Shown piece after piece: positions 1 through 7,857 of a DNA stretch of 14,135 nucleotides (positions are counted from its first letter, which is position 1; each line of letters begins with the position of its first letter). The DNA lies in NCBI GenBank assembly GCA_017694145.1, contig JADINF010000057.1, positions 1-14,135 on the forward strand, written 5' to 3'. A program made the translations under genes and the position numbers. The notes under the pieces are model-generated. The model had not been told where the DNA came from, searched no databases, and worked only from the letters and a program-made list of their open reading frames with translations. Source of the DNA: Candidatus Stercoripulliclostridium pullicola (lineage in GTDB: Bacteria > Bacillota > Clostridia > Christensenellales > DTU072).

Positions 1-42
1 CGCTTACGAAATTATGTAAAGCGCGTCCGAGTTTCAGATCCC

Positions 43-100
43 GTAGAATGCGCTCAGAGCTCGCGCCGACGAAAATCCGGAAATTTTTTAGAGCAAATTT
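43..100. repeat. Imperfect direct repeat, copy 1
   Basis: This 58-base segment begins GTAGAATGCG and ends GCAAATTT. It recurs at 290-346 in the same orientation. Aligned by hand, about 48 of 58 columns are identical with one single-base gap. The best conserved blocks are GTAGAATGCG, TCAGAGCTC, GAAAATCCG and the T-run followed by GCAAATTT. Such divergence suggests an old duplication or two members of a dispersed family. Function is unknown. Confidence 0.75.
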
Positions 101-289
101 GCCTTCGGTTTTGTTCGGGCGTGAGCCGTAAACCGGATGTACGCGGTTATAGAATTTTTATAGACTTTGACCGTCCCGATTTTTCGGATCCGTTTTCATC
201 GATCGATTTCCCCGTTAAAGCGATCCGGCATTGGCATTCTTTCAAGCCGCAAAACCGGCTTTAAGATTTGCATATTTTCCGTATAGCCT

Positions 290-346
290 GTAGAATGCGT
301 TCAGAGCTCACGTAGCGAAAAATCCGTATATTTTTTAAGCAAATTT
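290..346. repeat. Imperfect direct repeat, copy 2
   Basis: This is the second copy of the element at 43-100, about 247 bases downstream in the same orientation. It keeps the GTAGAATGCG and TCAGAGCTC blocks and the T-run followed by GCAAATTT, with about ten substitutions and a one-base deletion. A short frame readable through copy 1 is stopped by TAG after six codons here, so the conservation is not explained by a shared peptide. Confidence 0.75.
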
Positions 347-447
347 TCACATGTTGATTTCAGCGTCCGTCGGTCGACATAAGATTTCATCTCGCGTAAT
401 GACGAATAATTCCGAACTGCACGAATCTTAATATTTATTATTTCCCG

Positions 448-470
448 TATCGGTTATTCGGAAACCGATA
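448..470. other. Small hairpin, 8 bp stem
   Basis: TATCGGTT (448-455) and AACCGATA (463-470) form a perfect 8 bp stem around a 7-base loop. Neither strand has a T-tract after the stem, so it does not look like an intrinsic terminator. It may be a structural element or chance. Confidence 0.4.
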
Positions 471-982
471 AAACTTCAGATTACTACGGCTTTTTAATAT
501 TATGCCCGCAGTATTCCCGTTCATTCAAGTCATCATATCTGCACGTAAACTTACGATGATAATTGTTTTATTACGGAATTTTATTTAATTATCGTATCGA
601 ACTTTCGCAATACAGGGGTAAATCGGTTTCGGAAGTCGATCGGGATTCGTAATTATTCCCGTATTTATGAAGACTAATTTGATAAAATACTTGAACAACC
701 CCGCATATTCCCGTCGCGCCGTCATGTTAATATTCAAGATTTAATTTATGGAATTTTACAAGATTTCCGTATGCGCCGGAGCGAATATTACGAATTCTAC
801 ACATAAAAAAATAACCGGCAAAACTTTAAGTTCACTCGAAAATCTTATTTTCGTGTAAATTTTTTGCGTTTCACCGATTACGTTATTATTATGAACGCAT
901 CGGAAAAGTTTATACGCGGAAATAAAAATTTTTTTGATAAATTTTTTTGTAGTATCCCCTATCGGAAATTTCGCTTTTTTTG

Positions 983-1003
983 AAAAAGACGGCAAAAGCC
1001 GTC
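983..1003 (-). terminator. Intrinsic terminator of the leftward miaB operon
   Basis: Read on the minus strand, GACGGC-TTTT-GCCGTC forms a perfect 6 bp GC-rich stem with a four-base loop (1003 to 988). It is followed at once by a T-run (987 to 983), with further T-rich sequence beyond at 979-974. It lies 67 bases past the stop codon of the lyase-like gene, as expected for the end of the miaB-mutS-mutL-miaA-lyase transcription unit. Confidence 0.8.
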
Positions 1004-1070
1004 GTTTCTATAATATTGATTTGTAAATTCGACGCTAACGGATCCGAAAGGCAACTTATAGCTTCGAATT

Positions 1071-2300
1071 TTAACCTTTAAGAATACGTTTAAGGCACTC
1101 GGCAAGCGCGATTTTGCAATGCTGGTAAGTCAAACCGCCTTGCAGATACGCTATATAAGGCTCTCTGACGGGCGCGTCGGACGATAATTCTATCGAAGCG
1201 CCCTGCACGAACGTTCCGGCTGCCATTATCACTTCGTCGTCGTATCCGGGCATCGCCCAGGGCTCGGGCGTTGCGTACGATTCCACAGGCGAAGCGTACT
1301 GTATCCCCTGTATAAAGGATATCATAGGCTCGCGTGCGTTGAACTTAACGGAACAGATTATGTCGCGCGGCATCTCGCCCGTTGCGGGTTTCACTTCGTA
1401 ACCGAGCGAACCGAGCGCGTTTGCGGCAAGGATCGCGCCTTTCAACGAGCTTGCCACTACGGAAGGCGCAAAGAACAATCCTTCGAAAAACGGCATATAC
1501 GACTGATAATACGAACCGACTTCCGTTCCTATGGACGGCGCGGTAAGTCTGTAACCTATTCTGGTGACCGCGGCTTCCTTACCTGCAATATAACCGCCCG
1601 TAGGCGCAAGACCGCCGCCCGGATTTTTGATAAGCGAGCCCGCTATAACGTCGGCGCCCGCTTCGGTGGGCTCGATTTTTTCCACAAATTCTCCGTAACA
1701 ATTGTCTACGAGAACGGTCACGCCCGCATATGCCTTGCGGAAGGCATTTACGGCTTCACCGATCTCCTCGACGCTCAAAGCGTCGCGCCAGGAATAGCCT
1801 CTGGAGCGCGTGATCATCACTACGGCGGGCTTATGCTCGCGTAAATATTCGGAAACGCTTTCGATATCGATTTTATCGTTTTTCAATGCGAATTCCTTAT
1901 AGTTTATGCCGTAGTCGCGCAAAGAGCCGTTATTTTCGCCGCCTATGACTTCCTGAAGGGTATCGTACGGCGCGCCGGTAGCTCCGACTAAAGTGTCGCC
2001 CGCTTTCAGCAATCCGAACAGCGCAACCGTCAGCGCGTGTGTGCCCGAAACGATATTGGGCGATACGATGGCTTTCTCCGCGCCGAAAACTTTGGCGAAT
2101 ACTTCCGCAAGCTTTTCTCTGCCTGCGTCGTCATAGGCGTAGCCCGTGGTCGGATTGAAATGATGATATGATACTTTACATTCGCGGAAGGCGTCGAGAA
2201 CTTTCTTCTGATTATAAACGGAAATATCTTCGTCTATAAGCTTGAAAAGTTCTTGAGCCGAGGCTTCTGCGCTTCTGATGATCTCGTTTACGGATAACAT
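1071..2300 (-). CDS. PLP-dependent methionine gamma-lyase-family protein (aluminium resistance family)
   Basis: The 409-residue product resembles the fold-type I PLP enzymes annotated as 'methionine gamma-lyase family' or 'aluminium resistance protein', the family of Bacillus YnbB. Visible landmarks are an N-terminal helical region with HHFNPTTGYAYDD near residues 47-59, a SGTHAL cofactor-binding-type turn, VDNCYGEF carrying the expected PLP-contacting Asp, and SLIKNPGGG, where K225 is the probable Schiff-base lysine. Length is normal for the family. The ATG at 2300 is preceded by AAGGA with 5-base spacing. The gene sits 30 bp after miaA and just before the terminator at 983-1003, so it is likely the last gene of the miaB-mutSL-miaA unit. 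The real substrate is uncertain: sulfur amino acid cleavage is implied by family naming, and aluminium resistance is a historical label. Family assignment is firm; reaction is inferred. Confidence 0.88.
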   Translation of the reverse strand: MLSVNEIIRSAEASAQELFKLIDEDISVYNQKKVLDAFRECKVSYHHFNPTTGYAYDDAGREKLAEVFAKVFGAEKAIVSPNIVSGTHALTVALFGLLKAGDTLVGATGAPYDTLQEVIGGENNGSLRDYGINYKEFALKNDKIDIESVSEYLREHKPAVVMITRSRGYSWRDALSVEEIGEAVNAFRKAYAGVTVLVDNCYGEFVEKIEPTEAGADVIAGSLIKNPGGGLAPTGGYIAGKEAAVTRIGYRLTAPSIGTEVGSYYQSYMPFFEGLFFAPSVVASSLKGAILAANALGSLGYEVKPATGEMPRDIICSVKFNAREPMISFIQGIQYASPVESYATPEPWAMPGYDDEVIMAAGTFVQGASIELSSDAPVREPYIAYLQGGLTYQHCKIALAECLKRILKG

Positions 2301-2330
2301 ATTTTTCCTTGTTCTCTAAATTTTGATATT

Positions 2331-3254
2331 TTATATTTCCCCGTAAACGTACGGGGTATTCTTGACAAGTTCCAGCACTGCGTCGGGATCGGCGCGGAAA
2401 TTCGCCGCGGATATCTTTACCGCAAATGCCTTATAGCGGTTATTGAACCACGTTTCCTGGCGTTTGGCATAAGCGCGGGTATTGATTATAATTCTCTCGC
2501 GCACTTCGTCGAGAGTAACTTTTTTCTCGAAATATCCCGCCCACTCTTTATAACCTATCGCCTGCATCGATTGCATCGAAAAGTCGTATCCGTGCTCGAT
2601 AAGCGCGCGGACTTCGCCTTCGAGTCCTGCCGCAAACATTGAGCCGACGCGCTCGGCTATTTTTTCTCTGAGCGCCGCGCGCTCCTCGGTCAGAATAAAG
2701 AATTTGAAAGGTTCCGTGGGTTTCAGCTCCGCGCTCTGCGCGGAAACGGGTCTTCCCGTATTAAGGACCACATACAACGCGCGGATAACTCGCACCGTAT
2801 TGTTGTAATGTACTTTTTTTGCCGTCACGGGATCGAGCGCCGCGAGCTTCGAGTGCATATATTCGGCGCCGCGCGCCTCGAGTTCGCTTCTGAGCTCTGA
2901 CATCAGTTCGGCGTTTTCGCTTCCGCTCCCGCCGTATTCCATATTATATAATAAAGAATCAATATATAATCCGGTACCGCCGACGACGACAGCCTGCTTA
3001 CCGCGCAACGATATATCGTGTATCGCTTCGGAAGCCAAAGCGCGGTAGTCAACGACAGTAAAAGGCGTTTCGGGAGAAACGACGTCGATAAGATGAAGCT
3101 TTACGGAAGACGAAGTATCTTTCGCCGTGCCGATATCCATTCCGCGGTATATCTGCATGGAATCCGCCGAAACGGTTTCGCCGCCTATGCTCAAGGCGAT
3201 TTTTTCGGCAAGCGCGCTTTTTCCGGTTGCCGTTGCGCCGCCTACTATTATCAT
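2331..3254 (-). CDS. miaA: tRNA dimethylallyltransferase MiaA
   Basis: MiaA transfers a dimethylallyl group from DMAPP to N6 of A37 in tRNAs reading codons that begin with U, giving i6A37. The 307-residue product has the P-loop GATATGKS (residues 6-13), the signature SADSMQIYRGMDIGTAK with catalytic-type D31, VVGGTGLYIDSLLY in the core, and the QETWFNNRY segment near the C-terminus. I chose the ATG at 3254 because it overlaps the mutL stop as ATGA and has AGGAG at 3261-3265 with 6-base spacing. An in-frame ATG at 3326 would add 24 residues encoded inside mutL and unlike the family N-terminus. Length fits the family. Its product is the substrate for MiaB, encoded at the head of the same cluster. 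No hfq follows, although miaA-hfq adjacency is common elsewhere. Confidence 0.97.
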   Translation of the reverse strand: MIIVGGATATGKSALAEKIALSIGGETVSADSMQIYRGMDIGTAKDTSSSVKLHLIDVVSPETPFTVVDYRALASEAIHDISLRGKQAVVVGGTGLYIDSLLYNMEYGGSGSENAELMSELRSELEARGAEYMHSKLAALDPVTAKKVHYNNTVRVIRALYVVLNTGRPVSAQSAELKPTEPFKFFILTEERAALREKIAERVGSMFAAGLEGEVRALIEHGYDFSMQSMQAIGYKEWAGYFEKKVTLDEVRERIIINTRAYAKRQETWFNNRYKAFAVKISAANFRADPDAVLELVKNTPYVYGEI

Positions 3255-5179
3255 ACCTTTCTCCTGAAAAGCTTTTCGAATTCGTACCTTGAGTAAACTA
3301 TCGCCGTAGGTCTGCCGTGCGGACATTGAAGCGGCATATTGCCCGCCGCGAAATAGTCCATAACGAGTTTAATTTGTTCCTCGCTCATCTCGTCGCCGCC
3401 TTTGATAGCCGCTTTACATGCCGCCGAAGCGAGCTTATTCCGGCTGAACGCTTGTTTCGCGGGCAATTTCCCGCACATGAGCCCGTCGGTAAGTTCGTTA
3501 AGCATAGCGCCGATATCGACTTTGCCGAGCGAGGCGGGAACGCTCGAAATTTTAACGGCGTTTCTTCCGAATTCTTCGGTTTCGAAGCCGCAGGCTTTAA
3601 GCTCTTCGCTTACGGAAGCGAAAACGGATACGACTTCGGGAGTCGTTTCGTAAACGTAAGGAAGCATGAGCGGTTGAGCGGCTACTTCCGCGGAATCGAG
3701 TTCCTTCATAAGTTCGTCGAAAAGAATACGCTCGTGCATGGCGTGCTGGTCGATAAACAAAACTTTGTCGCCGCTTTCGATAACGAGATAAGTTCCGAAA
3801 AGCTGTCCCGCGACGCGGTAAGATCTAGCGCCGCTCACGGCGGCGTGAGCAAGGAAGCTCTCCTGTTCGTGCTTTTCCGCTTCTTTCAAAACGTCGGATA
3901 TCGGCGCAGACTTTTCACGAATTACAGGCGGCGCGACGAGCCGTTCTCCCGGCTCGTTAAATTTTACTTTCGTTGCCGCGTCGTTGATGTTGCCGCGCAC
4001 GAGTGCGAGCGCGTCCGCAAGGCTCATCGAAGGTTTTTGCACGCCTACTTTTTCGTTTGAGGTTTGCGTTTGAGTTTGAAATACGGAAGTATCATCTTCC
4101 TTTTTCGCGGCGCGCTCCGCGCCGTAAGAGGACGGAGAAAACTCTTCTTTGCCTCCTGTAAGACCTTCCGTAAGCGCTTCGCGCGTTTTCTCCTCGTAAT
4201 TGTCGAGAGCCTGTTTCACCGCATGATAAATAGCGGAATAAACCTTGCGCGGATTGCCGAAACGGACTTCTTTCTTATTCGGATGGACGTTGACGTCCAC
4301 TTCGTCGAAAGGCATGACTATGTTGAGAACGAATATCGGGAAACAACGGTTCATAAGTCTTTCGCCGTATGCGTTCTGCACCGTAGCCGAAATAGTCTGG
4401 TCAAAAACGATGCGCCCGTTAATAATTACCGTCTGTTGCGTTCTGTTATTCTTGAATACGTCGGGCGAAGTCGTATAACCCGTAACGGATATGCCGGCAG
4501 TATTCGCGCAATCTTTTATTTCTATGAAACTGTCTGCGATTTTAGGCATGAATACGGCTTCGACGGCGCTTCGCATGCCTTCGCCCGCCGAAGAATATAT
4601 CATATCGCCGTCGGCGTAATACTCAATGGCGACTTCGGGGTTGGACAGTATGAACTGCATGACGTAACGGGATACATAGCTTTCCTCGGTAGTTTTCGAC
4701 GCTAAAAATTTATATCGTGCGGGAGTATTGTAAAAAAGATTCTTTACTTTGACCGAAGTTCCTATTTTACACGCCGAATCCGTTACGGTCACGTTGCCGT
4801 CTTTTGCTTTAAGTAGACTACCGCATTCGTTGCCGGTAAAACGGGTCAGTATTTCTAGCTCGGACACGGCGGCTACCGACGCGAGCGCTTCGCCGCGAAA
4901 GCCGAGAGTCGATATCGTCAAAAGATCGTCGGCTTCGGATATCTTGCTCGTGGCGTGAGCCAGTATCGCCTTGGGAAGTTCCGCTTTTTCTATACCGCAA
5001 CCGTTATCGGTAACTTCTATATATTTGACGCCGCCTTCTTCGATGCGTACCGTTACCGCGGTTGCTCCCGCGTCAATGGCGTTTTCGACGAGTTCCTTAA
5101 CCACGGAAGCGGGATTTTCGACGACTTCACCCGCCGAGATCCTGTTGTATACGCTGCTGTCGAGTACGTTTATTTTCAT
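3251..5179 (-). CDS. mutL: DNA mismatch repair protein MutL (endonuclease type)
   Basis: MutL couples MutS mismatch recognition to downstream strand processing. The 642-residue product has a GHKL ATPase domain at about 1-330: KELVENAIDAGA with E29 as the presumed general base, DNGCGI (58-63), ATSKI (76-80) and GFRGEALAS (93-101). A low-complexity linker rich in S, T, E and K spans roughly 340-450. The C-terminal dimerisation domain carries the metal-binding nicking motif DQHAMHE (D477, H479, E483), ACKAAIK (C588) and CPHGRPT (C619, H621). This is the pattern of MutL proteins from organisms without MutH. The last acidic position of the classic DQHA(X)2E(X)4E motif is Asp (D488). The ATG at 5179 lies 20 bp after the mutS stop and has only a weak, distant GTGGAA, so translation may rely on coupling to mutS. 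It ends in an ATGA overlap with miaA. Confidence 0.97.
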   Translation of the reverse strand: MKINVLDSSVYNRISAGEVVENPASVVKELVENAIDAGATAVTVRIEEGGVKYIEVTDNGCGIEKAELPKAILAHATSKISEADDLLTISTLGFRGEALASVAAVSELEILTRFTGNECGSLLKAKDGNVTVTDSACKIGTSVKVKNLFYNTPARYKFLASKTTEESYVSRYVMQFILSNPEVAIEYYADGDMIYSSAGEGMRSAVEAVFMPKIADSFIEIKDCANTAGISVTGYTTSPDVFKNNRTQQTVIINGRIVFDQTISATVQNAYGERLMNRCFPIFVLNIVMPFDEVDVNVHPNKKEVRFGNPRKVYSAIYHAVKQALDNYEEKTREALTEGLTGGKEEFSPSSYGAERAAKKEDDTSVFQTQTQTSNEKVGVQKPSMSLADALALVRGNINDAATKVKFNEPGERLVAPPVIREKSAPISDVLKEAEKHEQESFLAHAAVSGARSYRVAGQLFGTYLVIESGDKVLFIDQHAMHERILFDELMKELDSAEVAAQPLMLPYVYETTPEVVSVFASVSEELKACGFETEEFGRNAVKISSVPASLGKVDIGAMLNELTDGLMCGKLPAKQAFSRNKLASAACKAAIKGGDEMSEEQIKLVMDYFAAGNMPLQCPHGRPTAIVYSRYEFEKLFRRKV

Positions 5180-5199
5180 AACTTATAGATTTCCACAAA

Positions 5200-7857
5200 C
5201 TATTTCTTTTTGCGCTTTTTAACGTCGTTTTTAACCATTTCTTTCAGGTTAGACAATATCGTCAGCGCCTGTATGGGAGTTATCGATTCGCAATCCGTAT
5301 CGTTGAGCACGCCGACCAACGCCGAATAACGGTCGTCTTCCGGGAACAAGCCTATCTGATCGGATATGACCGCGTCTTCTCCGGGCATGGCGGTAACTTT
5401 TTCGCGCATACTGCCGTCGGAAGAACTCTCCACGGCGCGCATTATATTACGCGCCCGTTCGGTTATTTTGGGATTTATCCCCGCGAGTGAAGCGACTTCT
5501 ATACCGAAGCTCTTGTTTGCGCCGCCTCGCGCTATTTTATATAGGAATGTGATCTCTCCGCCCGTGTCTTTGATGAGAACGTGATAATTTTTCAGCGCGG
5601 GTAAGGTGTTTTCCAGTTCGCTCAATTCGTGATAATGGGTGGCAAAAAGCGTTTTCGCCTTCAATTTCAAGGAAATGTGCTCCACTATCGCCCAAGCTAT
5701 CGAAAGTCCGTCCAACGTGGAAGTGCCGCGTCCGATCTCGTCCAGAATAAGTAAGCTGTTTGCCGTGGCGTTATTAAGGATATTCGCCATTTCGGTCATT
5801 TCCACCATAAAAGTGGATTGTCCGTAGGCAACGTTGTCGCTTGCGCCGACGCGGGTAAATATCCTGTCTACCAAACCGATCGAAGCTTCGTCGGCGGGCA
5901 CGAAGGAGCCGATATGCGCCATAAGCACGATAAGCGCTACTTGCCGCATATACGTGGATTTACCCGCCATGTTGGGTCCCGTTACTATCAACAAACGCGA
6001 ATCGTCCGTCATTACCGCGTCGTTGGGCACGAACTCGTTTTTACCTTTCAAAGCTTCGACTACGGGATGTCTGCCGTTTTTGATGACGATATCCGCGCCT
6101 AAGGGTCTGATCGCGGGACGACAATACCCGCCTTTCGCCGCGGCGGTCGCGAGCGAATAGAGCATGTCTATCTCCGCTACGGAACGCGCGTTGCGCTGTA
6201 ACACGGGCATGACGTCGGCAAGCAATTTTTTGATATCTCCGTAAAGCTTTTCCTCCAGCAAAAGCGCTTTTTCTTCCGCACCGAGGATAACTTCTTCCAT
6301 TTTCTTCAGTTCGTCGGTAATGTAGCGTTCGCCGGTAGTAAGCGTCTGCTTACGTTCGAAACGGTACGGTACCATGGGTAGATTGGAGTTGGAAACCTCG
6401 ATATAATACCCGAAAACACGGTTATATCCTACTTTAAGCTGTTTGATACCGGTGGCTTCGCGCTCTTTGGCTTCGTATTCGGCGAGCCATGCCTTGGCGG
6501 AAGTCTGCGCCGTGCGGAAAGCGTCGAGCTCGGCGTTGTAACCGGCGCGGAAAACTCCGCCGTCCTTGACGGTCGCGGGCGGAGCGTCCACGAGCGCGGA
6601 TTCCAAAAGCTCCGTGACCGCTTCGAGCGGATCGACGGAAGCCGCGAGTTCTTTAAGCGCTACGGACTTCACTTTTGCAAGAGCCCTTTTCACGTAAGGC
6701 AATTGCTTGAGCGAATAACCTACCGCCTGAGTTTCGCGGGGATTTACCGAACCGTAAGCAATCTTATTGCAAAGTCTTTCGATGTCGCGTATCTCGTTGA
6801 GCGCCTCGCCGAGAGCTTCGCGTACCATAGGCGCTTTGACCAATTCGCCTACGGCGTCCAAACGCTTATCGATGGCTTCCGCGTCGGAAAGCGGTTCGAG
6901 TACGGCGCGCCTCAAAGCGCGCGCGCCCATATTAGTGCGCGTGTGATCGAGCACCCAAAGCAGACTGCCGGTCTTGCTTTTATCGAAAATGGTTTCGGTA
7001 AGTTCGAGATTTCTGCGCGTATTGTAGTCGATGAACATTCCGCCGTTATGACGGATCACCGCAGGAGTGGTGAGATGATCGAGCTTCCTTTTCTGGGTGG
7101 AAGTAATATAACCGAGCAACGCGCCGAGCGCGTTGACCCCCGCTCCCGGCTCCAGTCCCAACGCCGCAAGATTGTAAACGTTATAAAAAGAGGTCACGGC
7201 GTCGGAAGCGTTATCGTTGCTAAAAGAATATTCGTAATAGGCTTGCGCGCGCGGAAGTTTACCGAGCGCTACGGAATCGGTGGAATTCAGAAATGAGGTT
7301 GCGTATTCGTTGGCGATTATTTCCGACGGAGCTACGGACAATATAAAATCTTCGGGTTCTATCGTGCTGTCGGGCTCGGTCATTTTGACTTCTCCCGTGG
7401 AAACGTCCGCCCACGCCAAACCGAATTCCCCGCTTTTTCCCCTGTAAACCGACATAAGATAGCTGTTGGCAGTGGCGTCGAGCATATCGTCGTCGGTCAC
7501 CGTTCCGGGAGTAATGACGCGAATGACGTCGCGCTTTACCATGCCTTTCTGATCGCCGGGCGCGGTAAGCTGCTCGCAGATAGCAACTTTTTTGCCGCAT
7601 TTGATGAGTCGGGAAATATAATTGTCTACGGCGTGATACGGAACTCCGCACATCGGAGCGCGATCCTTAAGTCCGCAATCCCTTCCGGTAAGCGTGAGAT
7701 CGAGCAATTTACTCGCTTCGAGCGCGTCGTCGAAAAACATCTCGTAAAAATCGCCCAAACGGTACATCAGTATCGTATCGGGATATTGCGATTTGACTTC
7801 CTTATAGTGAGTCATCATCGGCGAAAGCGAATCCGATTTCTTCTGTGATTTAGCCAT
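5200..7857 (-). CDS. mutS: DNA mismatch repair protein MutS
   Basis: MutS binds mismatches and small loops and, on ATP binding, recruits MutL. The 885-residue product shows the N-terminal mismatch-reading motif GDFYEMF (F37, E39), followed by connector, lever and clamp regions. The ABC-type ATPase has Walker A GPNMAGKST (627-635, K633), the VEMTEMANIL signature region, Walker B LLILDEIGRGTS, and the ATHYHEL switch histidine. QIGLF (834-838) near the C-terminus resembles a beta-clamp-binding motif. The tail is lysine-rich. Two starts are possible. The ATG at 7857 overlaps the miaB stop by 8 bp and lies 10 bases from GGGGAG (7868-7873). A TTG at 7863 lies 4 bases from it and would add two residues. 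I prefer ATG. Length is typical for the family, and MutL follows directly, as usual. Confidence 0.97.
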   Translation of the reverse strand: MAKSQKKSDSLSPMMTHYKEVKSQYPDTILMYRLGDFYEMFFDDALEASKLLDLTLTGRDCGLKDRAPMCGVPYHAVDNYISRLIKCGKKVAICEQLTAPGDQKGMVKRDVIRVITPGTVTDDDMLDATANSYLMSVYRGKSGEFGLAWADVSTGEVKMTEPDSTIEPEDFILSVAPSEIIANEYATSFLNSTDSVALGKLPRAQAYYEYSFSNDNASDAVTSFYNVYNLAALGLEPGAGVNALGALLGYITSTQKRKLDHLTTPAVIRHNGGMFIDYNTRRNLELTETIFDKSKTGSLLWVLDHTRTNMGARALRRAVLEPLSDAEAIDKRLDAVGELVKAPMVREALGEALNEIRDIERLCNKIAYGSVNPRETQAVGYSLKQLPYVKRALAKVKSVALKELAASVDPLEAVTELLESALVDAPPATVKDGGVFRAGYNAELDAFRTAQTSAKAWLAEYEAKEREATGIKQLKVGYNRVFGYYIEVSNSNLPMVPYRFERKQTLTTGERYITDELKKMEEVILGAEEKALLLEEKLYGDIKKLLADVMPVLQRNARSVAEIDMLYSLATAAAKGGYCRPAIRPLGADIVIKNGRHPVVEALKGKNEFVPNDAVMTDDSRLLIVTGPNMAGKSTYMRQVALIVLMAHIGSFVPADEASIGLVDRIFTRVGASDNVAYGQSTFMVEMTEMANILNNATANSLLILDEIGRGTSTLDGLSIAWAIVEHISLKLKAKTLFATHYHELSELENTLPALKNYHVLIKDTGGEITFLYKIARGGANKSFGIEVASLAGINPKITERARNIMRAVESSSDGSMREKVTAMPGEDAVISDQIGLFPEDDRYSALVGVLNDTDCESITPIQALTILSNLKEMVKNDVKKRKKK

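Larger units (their letters stand above)
1..1070. other. Gene-free AT-rich stretch
   Basis: I find no credible gene in this stretch of just over 1 kb. Frames are short, lack ribosome binding sites, and match no family I recognise. I looked for tRNA, tmRNA, RNase P, SRP RNA and common riboswitch signatures and saw none. The stretch contains an imperfect direct repeat (43-100 and 290-346), two small hairpins (244-261 and 448-470), a pyrimidine-rich TTYCCGT-type motif recurring on the plus strand between about 276 and 771, and the terminator of the leftward operon (983-1003). Base composition is visibly AT-richer than the flanking coding DNA. It could be decayed coding sequence, a repeat-bearing spacer, or the home of an unrecognised small RNA. 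The sequence does not decide between these, and the left edge of the window truncates it. Confidence 0.7.

Noticed and set aside
48..131. 27-residue plus-strand frame starting inside repeat copy 1
   Set aside because: There is no ribosome binding site, and the matching frame in copy 2 stops after six codons, so it does not look conserved as a peptide.
244..261. AAGCCG / CGGCTT hairpin as a possible terminator
   Set aside because: The 6 bp stem has no T-tract on either strand and no gene ends next to it.
667..744. 25-residue plus-strand frame beginning MKTNLIKYL
   Set aside because: No ribosome binding site precedes it and no signal, membrane or family feature is visible.
756..995. 79-residue minus-strand frame in the gene-free stretch
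   Set aside because: It starts at a TTG inside the terminator stem, has no ribosome binding site, a biased Lys/Phe/Ile composition, and no family resemblance.
3255..3326. 24-residue N-terminal extension of MiaA
   Set aside because: The sequence is encoded within the mutL C-terminus, and the internal ATG at 3254 has a strong AGGAG and gives the normal family N-terminus.
3317..4060. Long plus-strand frame opposite mutL
   Set aside because: It is antisense to the intact MutL C-terminal domain, with Arg/Phe-rich composition typical of a shadow of GC-biased codon use.
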